A stretch of 64,000 nt of DNA, from positions 310,001 to 374,000 of the forward strand of contig NZ_JNZY01000001.1 of the NCBI RefSeq assembly GCF_000717655.1, given 5' to 3'. This DNA comes from Streptomyces katrae (GTDB lineage: Bacteria > Actinomycetota > Actinomycetes > Streptomycetales > Streptomycetaceae). The notes under the pieces were generated by a model. The model searched no databases and was not told where the DNA came from. It was given only the letters and a program-made list of their open reading frames with translations. How positions within the stretch are numbered: position 1 is the stretch's first letter; the number at the start of each line of letters is the position of its first letter. Made by a program: the position numbers and the translations under genes. Of this stretch, positions 57,703 to 64,000 are shown piece by piece.

Positions 57703-58458
57703 ATGCAGAGCGCACTTTTCGCCCACGCCGAGGCGCAGTCCCAGGAGCGGTACGCCGTCCAGAACCCGCAGCTGCTGCGGGTCACCCTGACCGGCTCCGA
57801 CGACGTACTCGCCCGCAAGGGCGCGATGGTCGCCTACCAGGGGATCATCGACTTCGACGGCGAGTACCAGAGCAGCAACCAGCGCAACGCCCGCCGCCGC
57901 ACCGGCGAGGGCCTCGACCTGATGCGCTGCTCCGGGCAGGGCACGGTCTACTTCGCCAACCTCGCCCAGTACGTGCACGTCGTGGACGTCGACCACGACG
58001 GGCTCACCGTCGACAGCAGCTACGTCCTGGCCATGGACTCCACCCTGCACACCGAGGTCATCGCGGTGGACAGCCAGTACGGGATCTCCGGCTCCGGCAA
58101 GTACCAGCTCAACATCTCCGGCCGCGGCAAGGTCGCGCTGATGACCTCCGGGCAGCCGCTGATGATGCAGGTCACGCCCGACAAGTACGTCAACGCCGAC
58201 GCGGACGCGATCGTCGCCTGGTCCACCTCGCTGCGCGTGCAGATGCAGGCCCAGACGCACTCCACCGGCGTCTGGCGGCGGCGCGGCAACACCGGCGAGG
58301 GCTGGGAGCTCAGCTTCCTCGGCACCGGCTTCGCGCTGGTGCAGCCGAGCGAGGTGCTGCCGCCGCAGAACGCCCAGCTCGGGCAGGGCATCGCCGCGCA
58401 GTACGGCATGGGTCAGCACGGCGCCCACGCCCAGAACCAGAACAACGCCTGGAACTGA
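57703..58458 (+). CDS. AIM24-family protein
   Basis: A 251-aa third AIM24 protein of the operon. Its core includes VLARKGAMVAYQGIIDFDGE (about 36-55), LMRCSGQGTVYFANLAQYVH, YGISGSGKYQLNISGRGKVA and DAIVAWSTSLRVQMQAQTHS. An Asn/Gln-rich end (QNQNNAWN) follows, unlike the other two. An ATG is 17 bases after the previous stop, with GGGGGAGCGG upstream. A hairpin terminator ends the operon about 13 bases beyond the stop. Tandem triplets of AIM24 genes with TerD are conserved in Streptomyces as I recall, suggesting the three proteins form one assembly; this is inference. Confidence 0.88.
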   Translation: MQSALFAHAEAQSQERYAVQNPQLLRVTLTGSDDVLARKGAMVAYQGIIDFDGEYQSSNQRNARRRTGEGLDLMRCSGQGTVYFANLAQYVHVVDVDHDGLTVDSSYVLAMDSTLHTEVIAVDSQYGISGSGKYQLNISGRGKVALMTSGQPLMMQVTPDKYVNADADAIVAWSTSLRVQMQAQTHSTGVWRRRGNTGEGWELSFLGTGFALVQPSEVLPPQNAQLGQGIAAQYGMGQHGAHAQNQNNAWN

Positions 58459-58470
58459 GCGGCCACACAC

Positions 58471-58508
58471 GGAAGGGGCGGCTCCGCGGATGCGGGGCTG
58501 CCCCTTCC
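58471..58508. terminator. terminator after the AIM24 operon
   Basis: A stem of GGAAGGGGC paired with GCCCCTTCC (nine bp) with a 20-base loop containing further pairing, between convergent AIM24 and Nudix genes. Confidence 0.7.
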
Positions 58509-58525
58509 GGGCTGTTCAGAGCACG

Positions 58526-59050
58526 TCAGAGCCGCGCTCGGGTCGCCTCCATCAGCCGGACGACCGAGGTGTCGGCCACCGCCGCCACCTCCTCGTACGG
58601 GAACCAGCGCACGTCCAGCGACTCCTCGCTGATCTCCGCCACCGCGCCGGCCGGCGCCAGCGCCGCGTACTGCACGTCCAGGTGCCAGTTGCACGGCGCC
58701 GGGATCGGGTGCCGGTCCAGGCGCACCGGGCCGCCCGGCAGCAGGGTCAGCCCGGACGCGATGCCCGACTCCTCGACGGCCTCGCGCAGCGCGGCCCCGG
58801 CGAGGGTGGTGTCCTCGGGCTCGCAGTGGCCGCCCATCTGGAGCCAGATGCCGAGCTTCTTGTGCAGGGTCAGCAGGACGCGCCCGCCCGCCGGGTCGAC
58901 GACCAGCGCGCTGCCGGTGATGTGCCCGGCCTGGCAGGGCTTGTAGACCCCGTCGGGGTGAGCGGCCAGGTGCTCCAGATAGAGGTCCCGCAGTTCGGGC
59001 TGGCCCTCGTAGTCCTTGAGGACCAGTACCGCGTCGTCGTACAGGCTCAC
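58526..59050 (-). CDS. Nudix hydrolase
   Basis: A 174-aa Nudix-fold hydrolase. The Nudix box starts GGHCEPEDTTLAGAALREAV and ends EESGI (about residues 72-96), though it deviates at the start (HCEPED for the usual GGxxEx5). A preceding VLLTLHKKLGIWLQMGG strand and the later HPIPAPCNWHLDVQYAA segment match the NUDT-type group with a Cys near the active site. Substrate is unknown. It starts at GTG, overlapping the stop of the upstream Zincin_2 gene (GTGA), so they are coupled. The length is normal. Confidence 0.83.
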   Translation of the reverse strand: MSLYDDAVLVLKDYEGQPELRDLYLEHLAAHPDGVYKPCQAGHITGSALVVDPAGGRVLLTLHKKLGIWLQMGGHCEPEDTTLAGAALREAVEESGIASGLTLLPGGPVRLDRHPIPAPCNWHLDVQYAALAPAGAVAEISEESLDVRWFPYEEVAAVADTSVVRLMEATRARL

Positions 59051-60504
59051 TTCTTCGCTTCACCCTCGCCGTCGGAGTCACCGTCGCCCTGATCGCCCTG
59101 CTTGCCCTGGTCGGCGGCCTGATCGCGCTTCTGCGCCGCCTCGCCGAGCATCTTGTCGATCTCGGAGAAGTCCAGCTGCTCGCGGTGCACGAACCCGTCC
59201 GGGTCGTCCAGGTCGGAGGCCGTCGGCAGCATGTCCGGGTGCTCCCACAGCCCGTCGCGGCCGTCCACGCCGCGCGCGTCGGTCAGCGAGGCCCACAGCC
59301 GCGAGGCGTCCCGCAGCCGGCGCGGGCGCAGCTCCAGCCCGATCAGCGTCGCGAAGGTCTGCTCCGCGGGGCCGCCCGAGGCGCGCCGCCGGCGCATGGT
59401 CTCGCGCATGGCGTCCGCCGAGGTCAGCCGGGGCTTGGCCGCCTCGTGCACGACCGCGTCCACCCAGCCCTCGACCAGCGCGAGCGCCGTCTCCAGGCGG
59501 GCCAGCGCGGCCTTCTGCTCGGGGGTGTCCTGCGGCTGGAACATGCCGCCCTGCAGGGCTTCCTGCAGCTGCTCCGGGTTCGACGGGTCGAGCTGGCCGA
59601 CCACGTCCTCCAGCTTCGAGGTGTCGACCTTGATGCCTCGCGCGTACCCCTCGACCGCGCCGAACAGGTGCGAGCGCAGCCACGGCACGTGGGCGAAGAG
59701 CCGGGCGTGGGCCGCCTCCCGCAGCGCCAGGTACAGCCGCACCTCCTCGGCGGGGACGCCCAGGTCCTTGCCGAAGCTCTCGATGTTCAGCGGCAGCAGG
59801 GCGGCCTTGCCGGCCGGCCCCAGCGGCAGGCCGATGTCGGTCGAGCCGACGACCTCGCCCGCGAGCACGCCCACGGCCTGGCCGATCTGCTGGCCGAACA
59901 TGGCCCCGCCCATCGAGCGCATCATGCCGAGCAGCGGGCCCGCCATGGCCTGCATCTCCTCGGGCAGGACGCTGCCCATGGCCGCGCCGACGCGCTCGGC
60001 GACCGGGTCGACGAGCTCCTTCCACACCGGGAGGGTCGCCTCGACCCACTCGGCGCGGCTCCACGCGACGGACGTGGTGGCGCCCGAGGGCAGCGAGGTC
60101 ACCCCGTCCAGCCAGTGGTCGGCCAGGCGCACGGCCTCCTCGACGGCGGACTTCTCGGCGACGCCGACGCTGGTGTCCTTCACGCCGTCCGCCGTGCCCT
60201 GGGCGACGGTCTGGCGGGCGATGTCCTTGGCCATGTCCCAGTTCACGGGACCGCCCTCGTAGCTGAGCATCTGGCCGAGCTGCTGGAAGGCCGCGCCCAG
60301 GTCGTTCGGGTTCATCGAACCGAACATCGCGGCGAACGGATTGTCCGCGCCGCCGGGGCCGCCGGCGCCGCCCGGCAGGCCCATGCCCGGGAACCCGAAC
60401 GGATTCGGGCCGCCCTGACCGCCCTGATTGCCCTTCTTCTCGCCCTCGTCGCCGTTCTCCGGCTCCTCCGGCGGAAGGCCGAATCCGAATGGGGTGTCGC
60501 TCAC
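59047..60504 (-). CDS. Zincin_2 (DUF2342) zinc-dependent metalloprotease family protein
   Basis: A 485-aa protein of the PF10103 family (TIGR03624, 'F420-associated' by old label). The N-terminal 75 residues are Gly/Pro-rich and disordered (GQGGPNPFGFPGMGLPGGAG). The zincin core spans about 90-430, with metal-site candidates in LALREAAHARLFAHVPWLRS (about 255-275) and the VEGWVDAVVHEAAK segment (about 345). Its tail is acidic and Gln/Asp-rich. GTG 60504 follows GAGGAAA. The equivalent in M. tuberculosis is Rv3195, just upstream of the Lon-like Rv3194c, which is also the case in this window. No substrate is known. Confidence 0.85.
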   Translation of the reverse strand: MSDTPFGFGLPPEEPENGDEGEKKGNQGGQGGPNPFGFPGMGLPGGAGGPGGADNPFAAMFGSMNPNDLGAAFQQLGQMLSYEGGPVNWDMAKDIARQTVAQGTADGVKDTSVGVAEKSAVEEAVRLADHWLDGVTSLPSGATTSVAWSRAEWVEATLPVWKELVDPVAERVGAAMGSVLPEEMQAMAGPLLGMMRSMGGAMFGQQIGQAVGVLAGEVVGSTDIGLPLGPAGKAALLPLNIESFGKDLGVPAEEVRLYLALREAAHARLFAHVPWLRSHLFGAVEGYARGIKVDTSKLEDVVGQLDPSNPEQLQEALQGGMFQPQDTPEQKAALARLETALALVEGWVDAVVHEAAKPRLTSADAMRETMRRRRASGGPAEQTFATLIGLELRPRRLRDASRLWASLTDARGVDGRDGLWEHPDMLPTASDLDDPDGFVHREQLDFSEIDKMLGEAAQKRDQAADQGKQGDQGDGDSDGEGEAKK

Positions 60505-60696
60505 GGGTTTCCTCGGCTCGTAGGGCCGCCGGCAGGGCCGACGGGAAATGGTCCGACAACACCACCCAGCGTAGACACCCCGCCCGCTTCCCGGGCTCGG
60601 TGCTCCGCCGGCTCCTGGGCTGCGGCAGGATGGACATCACCTGGTAGGTACGCGTCACGGCGCGTCCCTACTGAAGACAACCGCTGGAGACGCCTG

Positions 60697-61851
60697 GTGA
60701 GTTCCCCAGATCCGCAGGTTCGCGCGCCGCACGACGCCGAAAACCGCCCTGAGCACGGTGAAAGCGCCGACGGCGTTCGCCGGCCGCGAAACCAGGCAGC
60801 GCGAGGTCCGGTGATCGCCGTGACCGGCGCCGCCGCCGGGGTCGGGGCGGCCCTGGTGGCGCGCCTGGCCGCCTCCGACGAGGTCAAGCAGGTCGTGGCG
60901 ATCGACGAGCGGCGCGGCGAGTGCGCGGCCGCGCAGTGGCACGTCCTGGACGTACGGGACCCCGCGATCGCCGAGAAGCTGCGCGGCGCCGACGTGGTCG
61001 TCCACCTGGCGCTGGACCTCGACCTCGAGACGGACCCGGCGGCCCGTACGGCGTACAACGTGCGCGGGACCCAGACCGTCCTGACGGCCGCCGCGGCGGC
61101 CGGGGTGCACCGGGTCGTGCTGTGCACCTCGGCGATGGTCTACGGGGCCCTGCCGGACAACGACATCCCGCTGTCGGAGGACTCCGAGCTGCGGGCCACG
61201 GCCGAGGCGACCGGCGTCGGCGACCTGCTGGAGATCGAGCGGCTGGGCCGCCGGGCGCCCCGGGCGCACCCCGGCCTGAACGTCACGGTGGTCCGCCCCG
61301 CGGTCCTGGTCGGCGGCACGGACACCGCCCTGACCCGCTATTTCGAGTCCCCGCGCCTGCTGGTGGTGGCCGGATCGAGGCCGACCTGGCAGTTCTGCCA
61401 CGTCGAGGACCTGGTCAGCGCGCTGGAGTACGCCGCCCTGGAGAAGGTCGAGGGCGAGCTCGCGGTGGGCTGCGAGGGCTGGCTGGAGCAGGAGGAGGTC
61501 GAGGAGCTGAGCGGCATCCGCCGCATGGAGCTCCCTTCGGCGGTCGCGCTGGGCGCGGCGGCCCGGCTGCACCGGATCGGCCTGACGCCGTCCCCGGCCG
61601 GCGACCTGGCGTACACGATGCACCCGTGGGTGGTCAGCGTCAGCGGGCTGCACGCGGCGGGCTGGCGGCCGCGCTGGACCAACGAGGAGGTGCTGGCCGA
61701 GCTCCTCCAGGAGGCCGCGGGCCGGCATACCGTCGCGGGCCGCCGCCTGGGCCGCAAGGACGCCACCGCCGCGGGCGCCGCGGGTGCGACGGTGGCCCTG
61801 CTGGGCGCCGCCGCTGTGGTCCGGGCCGCCCGCCGCCGCCGGGGCCTCTGA
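60697..61851 (+). CDS. NAD-dependent epimerase/dehydratase-like SDR protein
   Basis: A 384-aa extended SDR protein. The nucleotide loop is VIAVTGAAAGVGAALVARL (about residues 36-54), with the downstream VVHLALDLDLETDP. The region where Tyr-x3-Lys is expected reads CTSAMVYGALPDNDIP followed by a variant stretch, so catalysis by the usual triad is doubtful. The C-terminal 60 residues end in a hydrophobic segment (AAGATVALLGAAAVVRAAR), likely a membrane anchor, with basic residues last. GTG 60697 has GGAG eight bases upstream. It is divergent from the Zincin_2 gene and precedes moaE by 149 bases of GC-rich spacer. The substrate is unknown. Confidence 0.82.
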   Translation: MSSPDPQVRAPHDAENRPEHGESADGVRRPRNQAARGPVIAVTGAAAGVGAALVARLAASDEVKQVVAIDERRGECAAAQWHVLDVRDPAIAEKLRGADVVVHLALDLDLETDPAARTAYNVRGTQTVLTAAAAAGVHRVVLCTSAMVYGALPDNDIPLSEDSELRATAEATGVGDLLEIERLGRRAPRAHPGLNVTVVRPAVLVGGTDTALTRYFESPRLLVVAGSRPTWQFCHVEDLVSALEYAALEKVEGELAVGCEGWLEQEEVEELSGIRRMELPSAVALGAAARLHRIGLTPSPAGDLAYTMHPWVVSVSGLHAAGWRPRWTNEEVLAELLQEAAGRHTVAGRRLGRKDATAAGAAGATVALLGAAAVVRAARRRRGL

Positions 61852-62000
61852 CCCCCGCCCCGCCTGATCCGTGCCGGGCCCCGGCCCGGGCCCGGCCCCG
61901 GATCGGGCGGGGGTTCTGTAGGACGCTCCATATCCGCAGGTCGTACAGCCGGTCGAATCGGCTATTCCTGGATGTGAGAGCGGTGGTGCACGATGGCTTC

Positions 62001-62462
62001 ATGGCACCGCACTTCGACCACCCCGGCGAGCAGGCCGCTTCGGACCCGATCCGGCTGCTCGAGATCCGCGAGACCCCGCTCTCGCTCGACGAGGTCTTCA
62101 CGGCCGTCGGCGACGACGCGACGGGCGGTACGACGCTCTTCGTCGGCACGGTGCGCAACCACGACGCCGGGGCGGACGTCGAGGCGCTCGGCTACTCCTG
62201 CCACCCGACGGCCGAGGCCGAGATGCGGCGCATCGCCGAGCGCGTGGTGGCCAAGTACCCGGTCCGAGCCCTGGCCGCCGTCCACCGCGTCGGCGACCTG
62301 TCCGTCGGCGATCTCGCGGTGATCGTGGCCGTGTCCTGCCCGCACCGCGGCGAGGCCTTCGAGGCCTGCCGGATGCTGATCGACGACCTGAAGCACGAGG
62401 TCCCGATCTGGAAGCACCAGACCTTCTCGGACGGCACGGAGGAATGGGTCGGCGCCTGCTGA
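62001..62462 (+). CDS. moaE: molybdopterin synthase catalytic subunit MoaE
   Basis: A 153-aa MoaE, the large subunit of molybdopterin synthase, which with thiocarboxylated MoaD inserts sulfur into precursor Z. Characteristic segments are TTLFVGTVRNHDAG (about 49-62), AVHRVGDLSVGDLAVIVAVS and the catalytic DLKHEVPIWKHQTFSDG (Lys pair near 134-140). ATG 62001 is used, with CACGAT seven bases upstream as a weak -10. MoeZ, which recharges MoaD, is encoded in the same window about 33 kb earlier. No moaD was seen here. The function is secure from sequence. Confidence 0.93.
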   Translation: MAPHFDHPGEQAASDPIRLLEIRETPLSLDEVFTAVGDDATGGTTLFVGTVRNHDAGADVEALGYSCHPTAEAEMRRIAERVVAKYPVRALAAVHRVGDLSVGDLAVIVAVSCPHRGEAFEACRMLIDDLKHEVPIWKHQTFSDGTEEWVGAC

Positions 62463-62618
62463 TCAGACAGGGGCCCCCGGGCGCGGGGTGGTTTTCGCGT
62501 ACCGGTACTGTCCCACCCGTTCGGCCGCGCAACACGCCCTCGATTTGCGTAACCCCCTCCCGGGCACGAGCGTTGAAGCCACCAACGACACGTACTTTCG
62601 GGGCAGGGAGGCACGTCC

Positions 62619-62816
62619 ATGGCGTCATTGGCGTGGTTGCTGATTCCGCTGTTCGCCGCCATCGGAGCGGCGATATGGGGCAGCTGGGCGGCGCGCGACC
62701 GCACTCAAGGTGACATATCCGAACTCGCGGGTTACGCGAGGTTCCGTGAAGCGATGGACAAGGCCGATCCGGCCAGGGCGAAGGCAGCGGCCCATTCCGG
62801 TTCCGACGCGGTGTGA
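62619..62816 (+). CDS. small membrane protein
   Basis: A 65-aa protein with an N-terminal membrane helix (SLAWLLIPLFAAIGAAIWGS, residues 3-22) and a basic-acidic cytoplasmic part ending KADPARAKAAAHSGSDAV. GGGAGG lies six to seven bases before ATG 62619, so translation is likely. It is not a recognised family, but the pattern (short helix, conserved Tyr-Ala-Arg-Phe-Arg after the span) is shared by a small protein in front of the Lon-like protease gene in related genomes as I recall. It may be an accessory subunit of that protease, which is inference. Confidence 0.7.
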   Translation: MASLAWLLIPLFAAIGAAIWGSWAARDRTQGDISELAGYARFREAMDKADPARAKAAAHSGSDAV

Positions 62817-62920
62817 CGCGTCCCGGGCGAGGCCCCCGGGTTCCCTGAGAATCCGCTGAGAGTTTCCGTACGTGCCCTATACGGACCGGGCCCCGGCGGC
62901 CGCCCGTCAGGGCCGTCCCG

Positions 62921-62926
62921 TACTGT
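62921..62926 (+). promoter_or_regulatory. predicted leaderless -10 box
   Basis: TACTGT is followed by six bases and then ATG 62933. Confidence 0.55.
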
Positions 62927-62932
62927 CGATCC

Positions 62933-64000
62933 ATGCCACGCCGCACTGCGACGATGCTCGCCTCCACCCTCATGCTGTTCGCGCTGCTCTGCGCAGGGGT
63001 GTTCATCAAGGTCCCGTACTCGGAAATGAGCCCGGGCCCGACGGTGAACACGCTCGGGGACTCGCGCGGCGAGCCCGTCATCAGCATCGCGGACCACAAG
63101 ACGTACCCGACCAGCGGGCACCTCAACATGACGACGGTCCGCGTCACGGGCGCCGACTACGACATGAACCTGCTCGAAGCGGTCTACGGCTGGCTGTCCG
63201 ACGACAACATCGTCGTCCCGCACGAGAACCTCTACCCGGACGGGAAGACGGAGGAGCAGTCCACCCAGGAGAACGCGGAGGAGTTCAGCCAGTCGCAGGA
63301 GAGCGCCAAGGTGGCGGCCCTCAAGCAGCTGGGCACTCCGGGGGTCACCTCCCGCGTCGTGGTCTCCACCGTCGTCAAGGGCAGCCCCGCCGAGGGCGAA
63401 CTGCACGCCGGTGACGTGATCCGGGCGGTCGACGGCAACCCGGTCAACGCCCCCGAGGACGTGGCCAAGCTCGTCACCAAGCACAAGGCCGGCGAGCCGG
63501 TCGAGTTCACCATCGTGCCCACGGCCGAGGCGGCCGAGGCCGAGAAGGCGCACCGCGAGCCCACCGGGTCGGCCAAGGTCGTGATCACCACCGCCAGGGC
63601 GGAGGGCGACGGGCACGCCATCGTCGGCATCCGGGCGGGCACCGACCACACCTTCCCGTTCGGGATCGACATCAAGCTCGCCGACGTCGGCGGACCGAGC
63701 GCGGGCCTGATGTTCGCCCTCGGCATCGTCGACAAGCTCACCCCGGGCGATCTGACCAGCGGCAAGTTCGTCGCGGGCACCGGCACCATCGACGACGCGG
63801 GCAAGGTCGGCCCCATCGGCGGCATCCAGATGAAGACGATCGGGGCCCGCCAGGCCGGCGCCGAGTACTTCCTGACGCCCGCCGAGAACTGCCCCTCCGC
63901 CGTCCAGCACGTACCCGACGGCCTGACCCTCGTGAAGGTCTCCACCATCGACGACGCCACGAAGGCGCTGGAGAAGATCAGCAAGGGGGACACGGCCGGG
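62933..64000 (+). CDS. PDZ domain Lon-like serine protease (partial)
   Basis: The first 356 residues of a membrane-anchored Lon-like protease; the gene continues past the right edge. A signal anchor (MLASTLMLFALLCAGVFIKV) comes first. A PDZ domain lies at about 140-215 (VVSTVVKGSPAEGELHAGDV). The Lon-type catalytic domain has Ser256 in VGGPSAGLMFALG and Lys301 in GIQMKTIGARQAGAEYF, a Ser-Lys dyad. No AAA+ ATPase is present, so it belongs to the ATP-independent branch (Rv3194c type). ATG 62933 is behind a TACTGT box with six-base spacing, so it is predicted to be leaderless. It is next to the Zincin_2 protease and SDR genes, as in mycobacteria. Confidence 0.9.
   Translation, partial: MPRRTATMLASTLMLFALLCAGVFIKVPYSEMSPGPTVNTLGDSRGEPVISIADHKTYPTSGHLNMTTVRVTGADYDMNLLEAVYGWLSDDNIVVPHENLYPDGKTEEQSTQENAEEFSQSQESAKVAALKQLGTPGVTSRVVVSTVVKGSPAEGELHAGDVIRAVDGNPVNAPEDVAKLVTKHKAGEPVEFTIVPTAEAAEAEKAHREPTGSAKVVITTARAEGDGHAIVGIRAGTDHTFPFGIDIKLADVGGPSAGLMFALGIVDKLTPGDLTSGKFVAGTGTIDDAGKVGPIGGIQMKTIGARQAGAEYFLTPAENCPSAVQHVPDGLTLVKVSTIDDATKALEKISKGDTAG

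Noticed and set aside
1..64000. tRNA, rRNA, insertion sequences, prophage or attachment sites
   Set aside because: Reading both strands by eye I found no tRNA-like cloverleaf, transposase, integrase or phage structural gene. A tRNAscan or ISfinder search could still reveal small remnants.

Overview
The window looks like chromosomal core from a Streptomyces-type actinomycete. GC is very high and third codon positions are almost all G or C. GTG starts are frequent, many genes begin directly behind a -10 box with no leader, and there is a WhiB-family gene plus short GC-rich palindromic repeats of the kind scattered through Streptomyces chromosomes. I found no rRNA, tRNA, insertion sequence, prophage, cas gene or CRISPR array.

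Layout. (1) 1-11.7 kb is an envelope-stress and metal block: O-methyltransferase (partial), ECF sigma factor, zinc anti-sigma factor, HtrA-like protease, TatB, Mrp, a DUF1003 protein, an MgtE-N/CBS protein, a lipoprotein and CorA. Family for family it matches the Mycobacterium tuberculosis sigE-rseA-htrA-tatB...mrp...corA region (recalled, not computed). (2) 11.7-23.3 kb holds a PHP phosphoesterase, a MarC protein, a DEAD-box helicase with a repetitive basic tail, a ferritin-like protein, DUF3107, a TetR regulator with a palindrome in its own promoter, an alpha/beta hydrolase and a DUF3152 putative metalloprotease. (3) 23.5-28.1 kb is a compact four-gene cluster: PelF-type glycosyltransferase, membrane protein with a TTA codon, nucleotide-sugar epimerase behind a 12-codon leader ORF, and a spherulin-4-like glycosidase. 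I read it as a candidate amino-sugar polysaccharide system. (4) 28.2-36.9 kb has MoeZ, a secreted alpha/beta-hydrolase lipoprotein, a decayed Rhs gene ending in a putative papain-like toxin with a likely immunity partner, and a large kinase/flippase-like membrane protein. (5) 37-51.8 kb is a DNA-repair and stress island: alkyltransferase-like protein, AdnA-like and AdnB-like helicase-nucleases, an M20 dipeptidase, NudC, mycoredoxin, UvrD2, then WhiB7 with its long leader, upstream ORF and attenuator. (6) 51.8-64 kb has an ABC1 kinase, an E1-like protein, a YgjP-type metalloprotease, a TerD-AIM24 fusion followed by two more AIM24 proteins, a Nudix protein, a Zincin_2 metalloprotease, an SDR protein, MoaE and a Lon-like PDZ protease cut by the window edge.

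Parts 2, 5 and 6 follow the M. tuberculosis Rv3211-Rv3194c order (rhlE ... moeZ ... adnA/adnB, nudC, mrx1, uvrD2, whiB7, ABC1 kinase ... Lon-like protease). The polysaccharide cluster and the Rhs module are the main departures from that order. At least eleven genes have a TANNNT hexamer ending 6-7 bases before the start codon, which predicts leaderless transcripts and in several cases decides the start.
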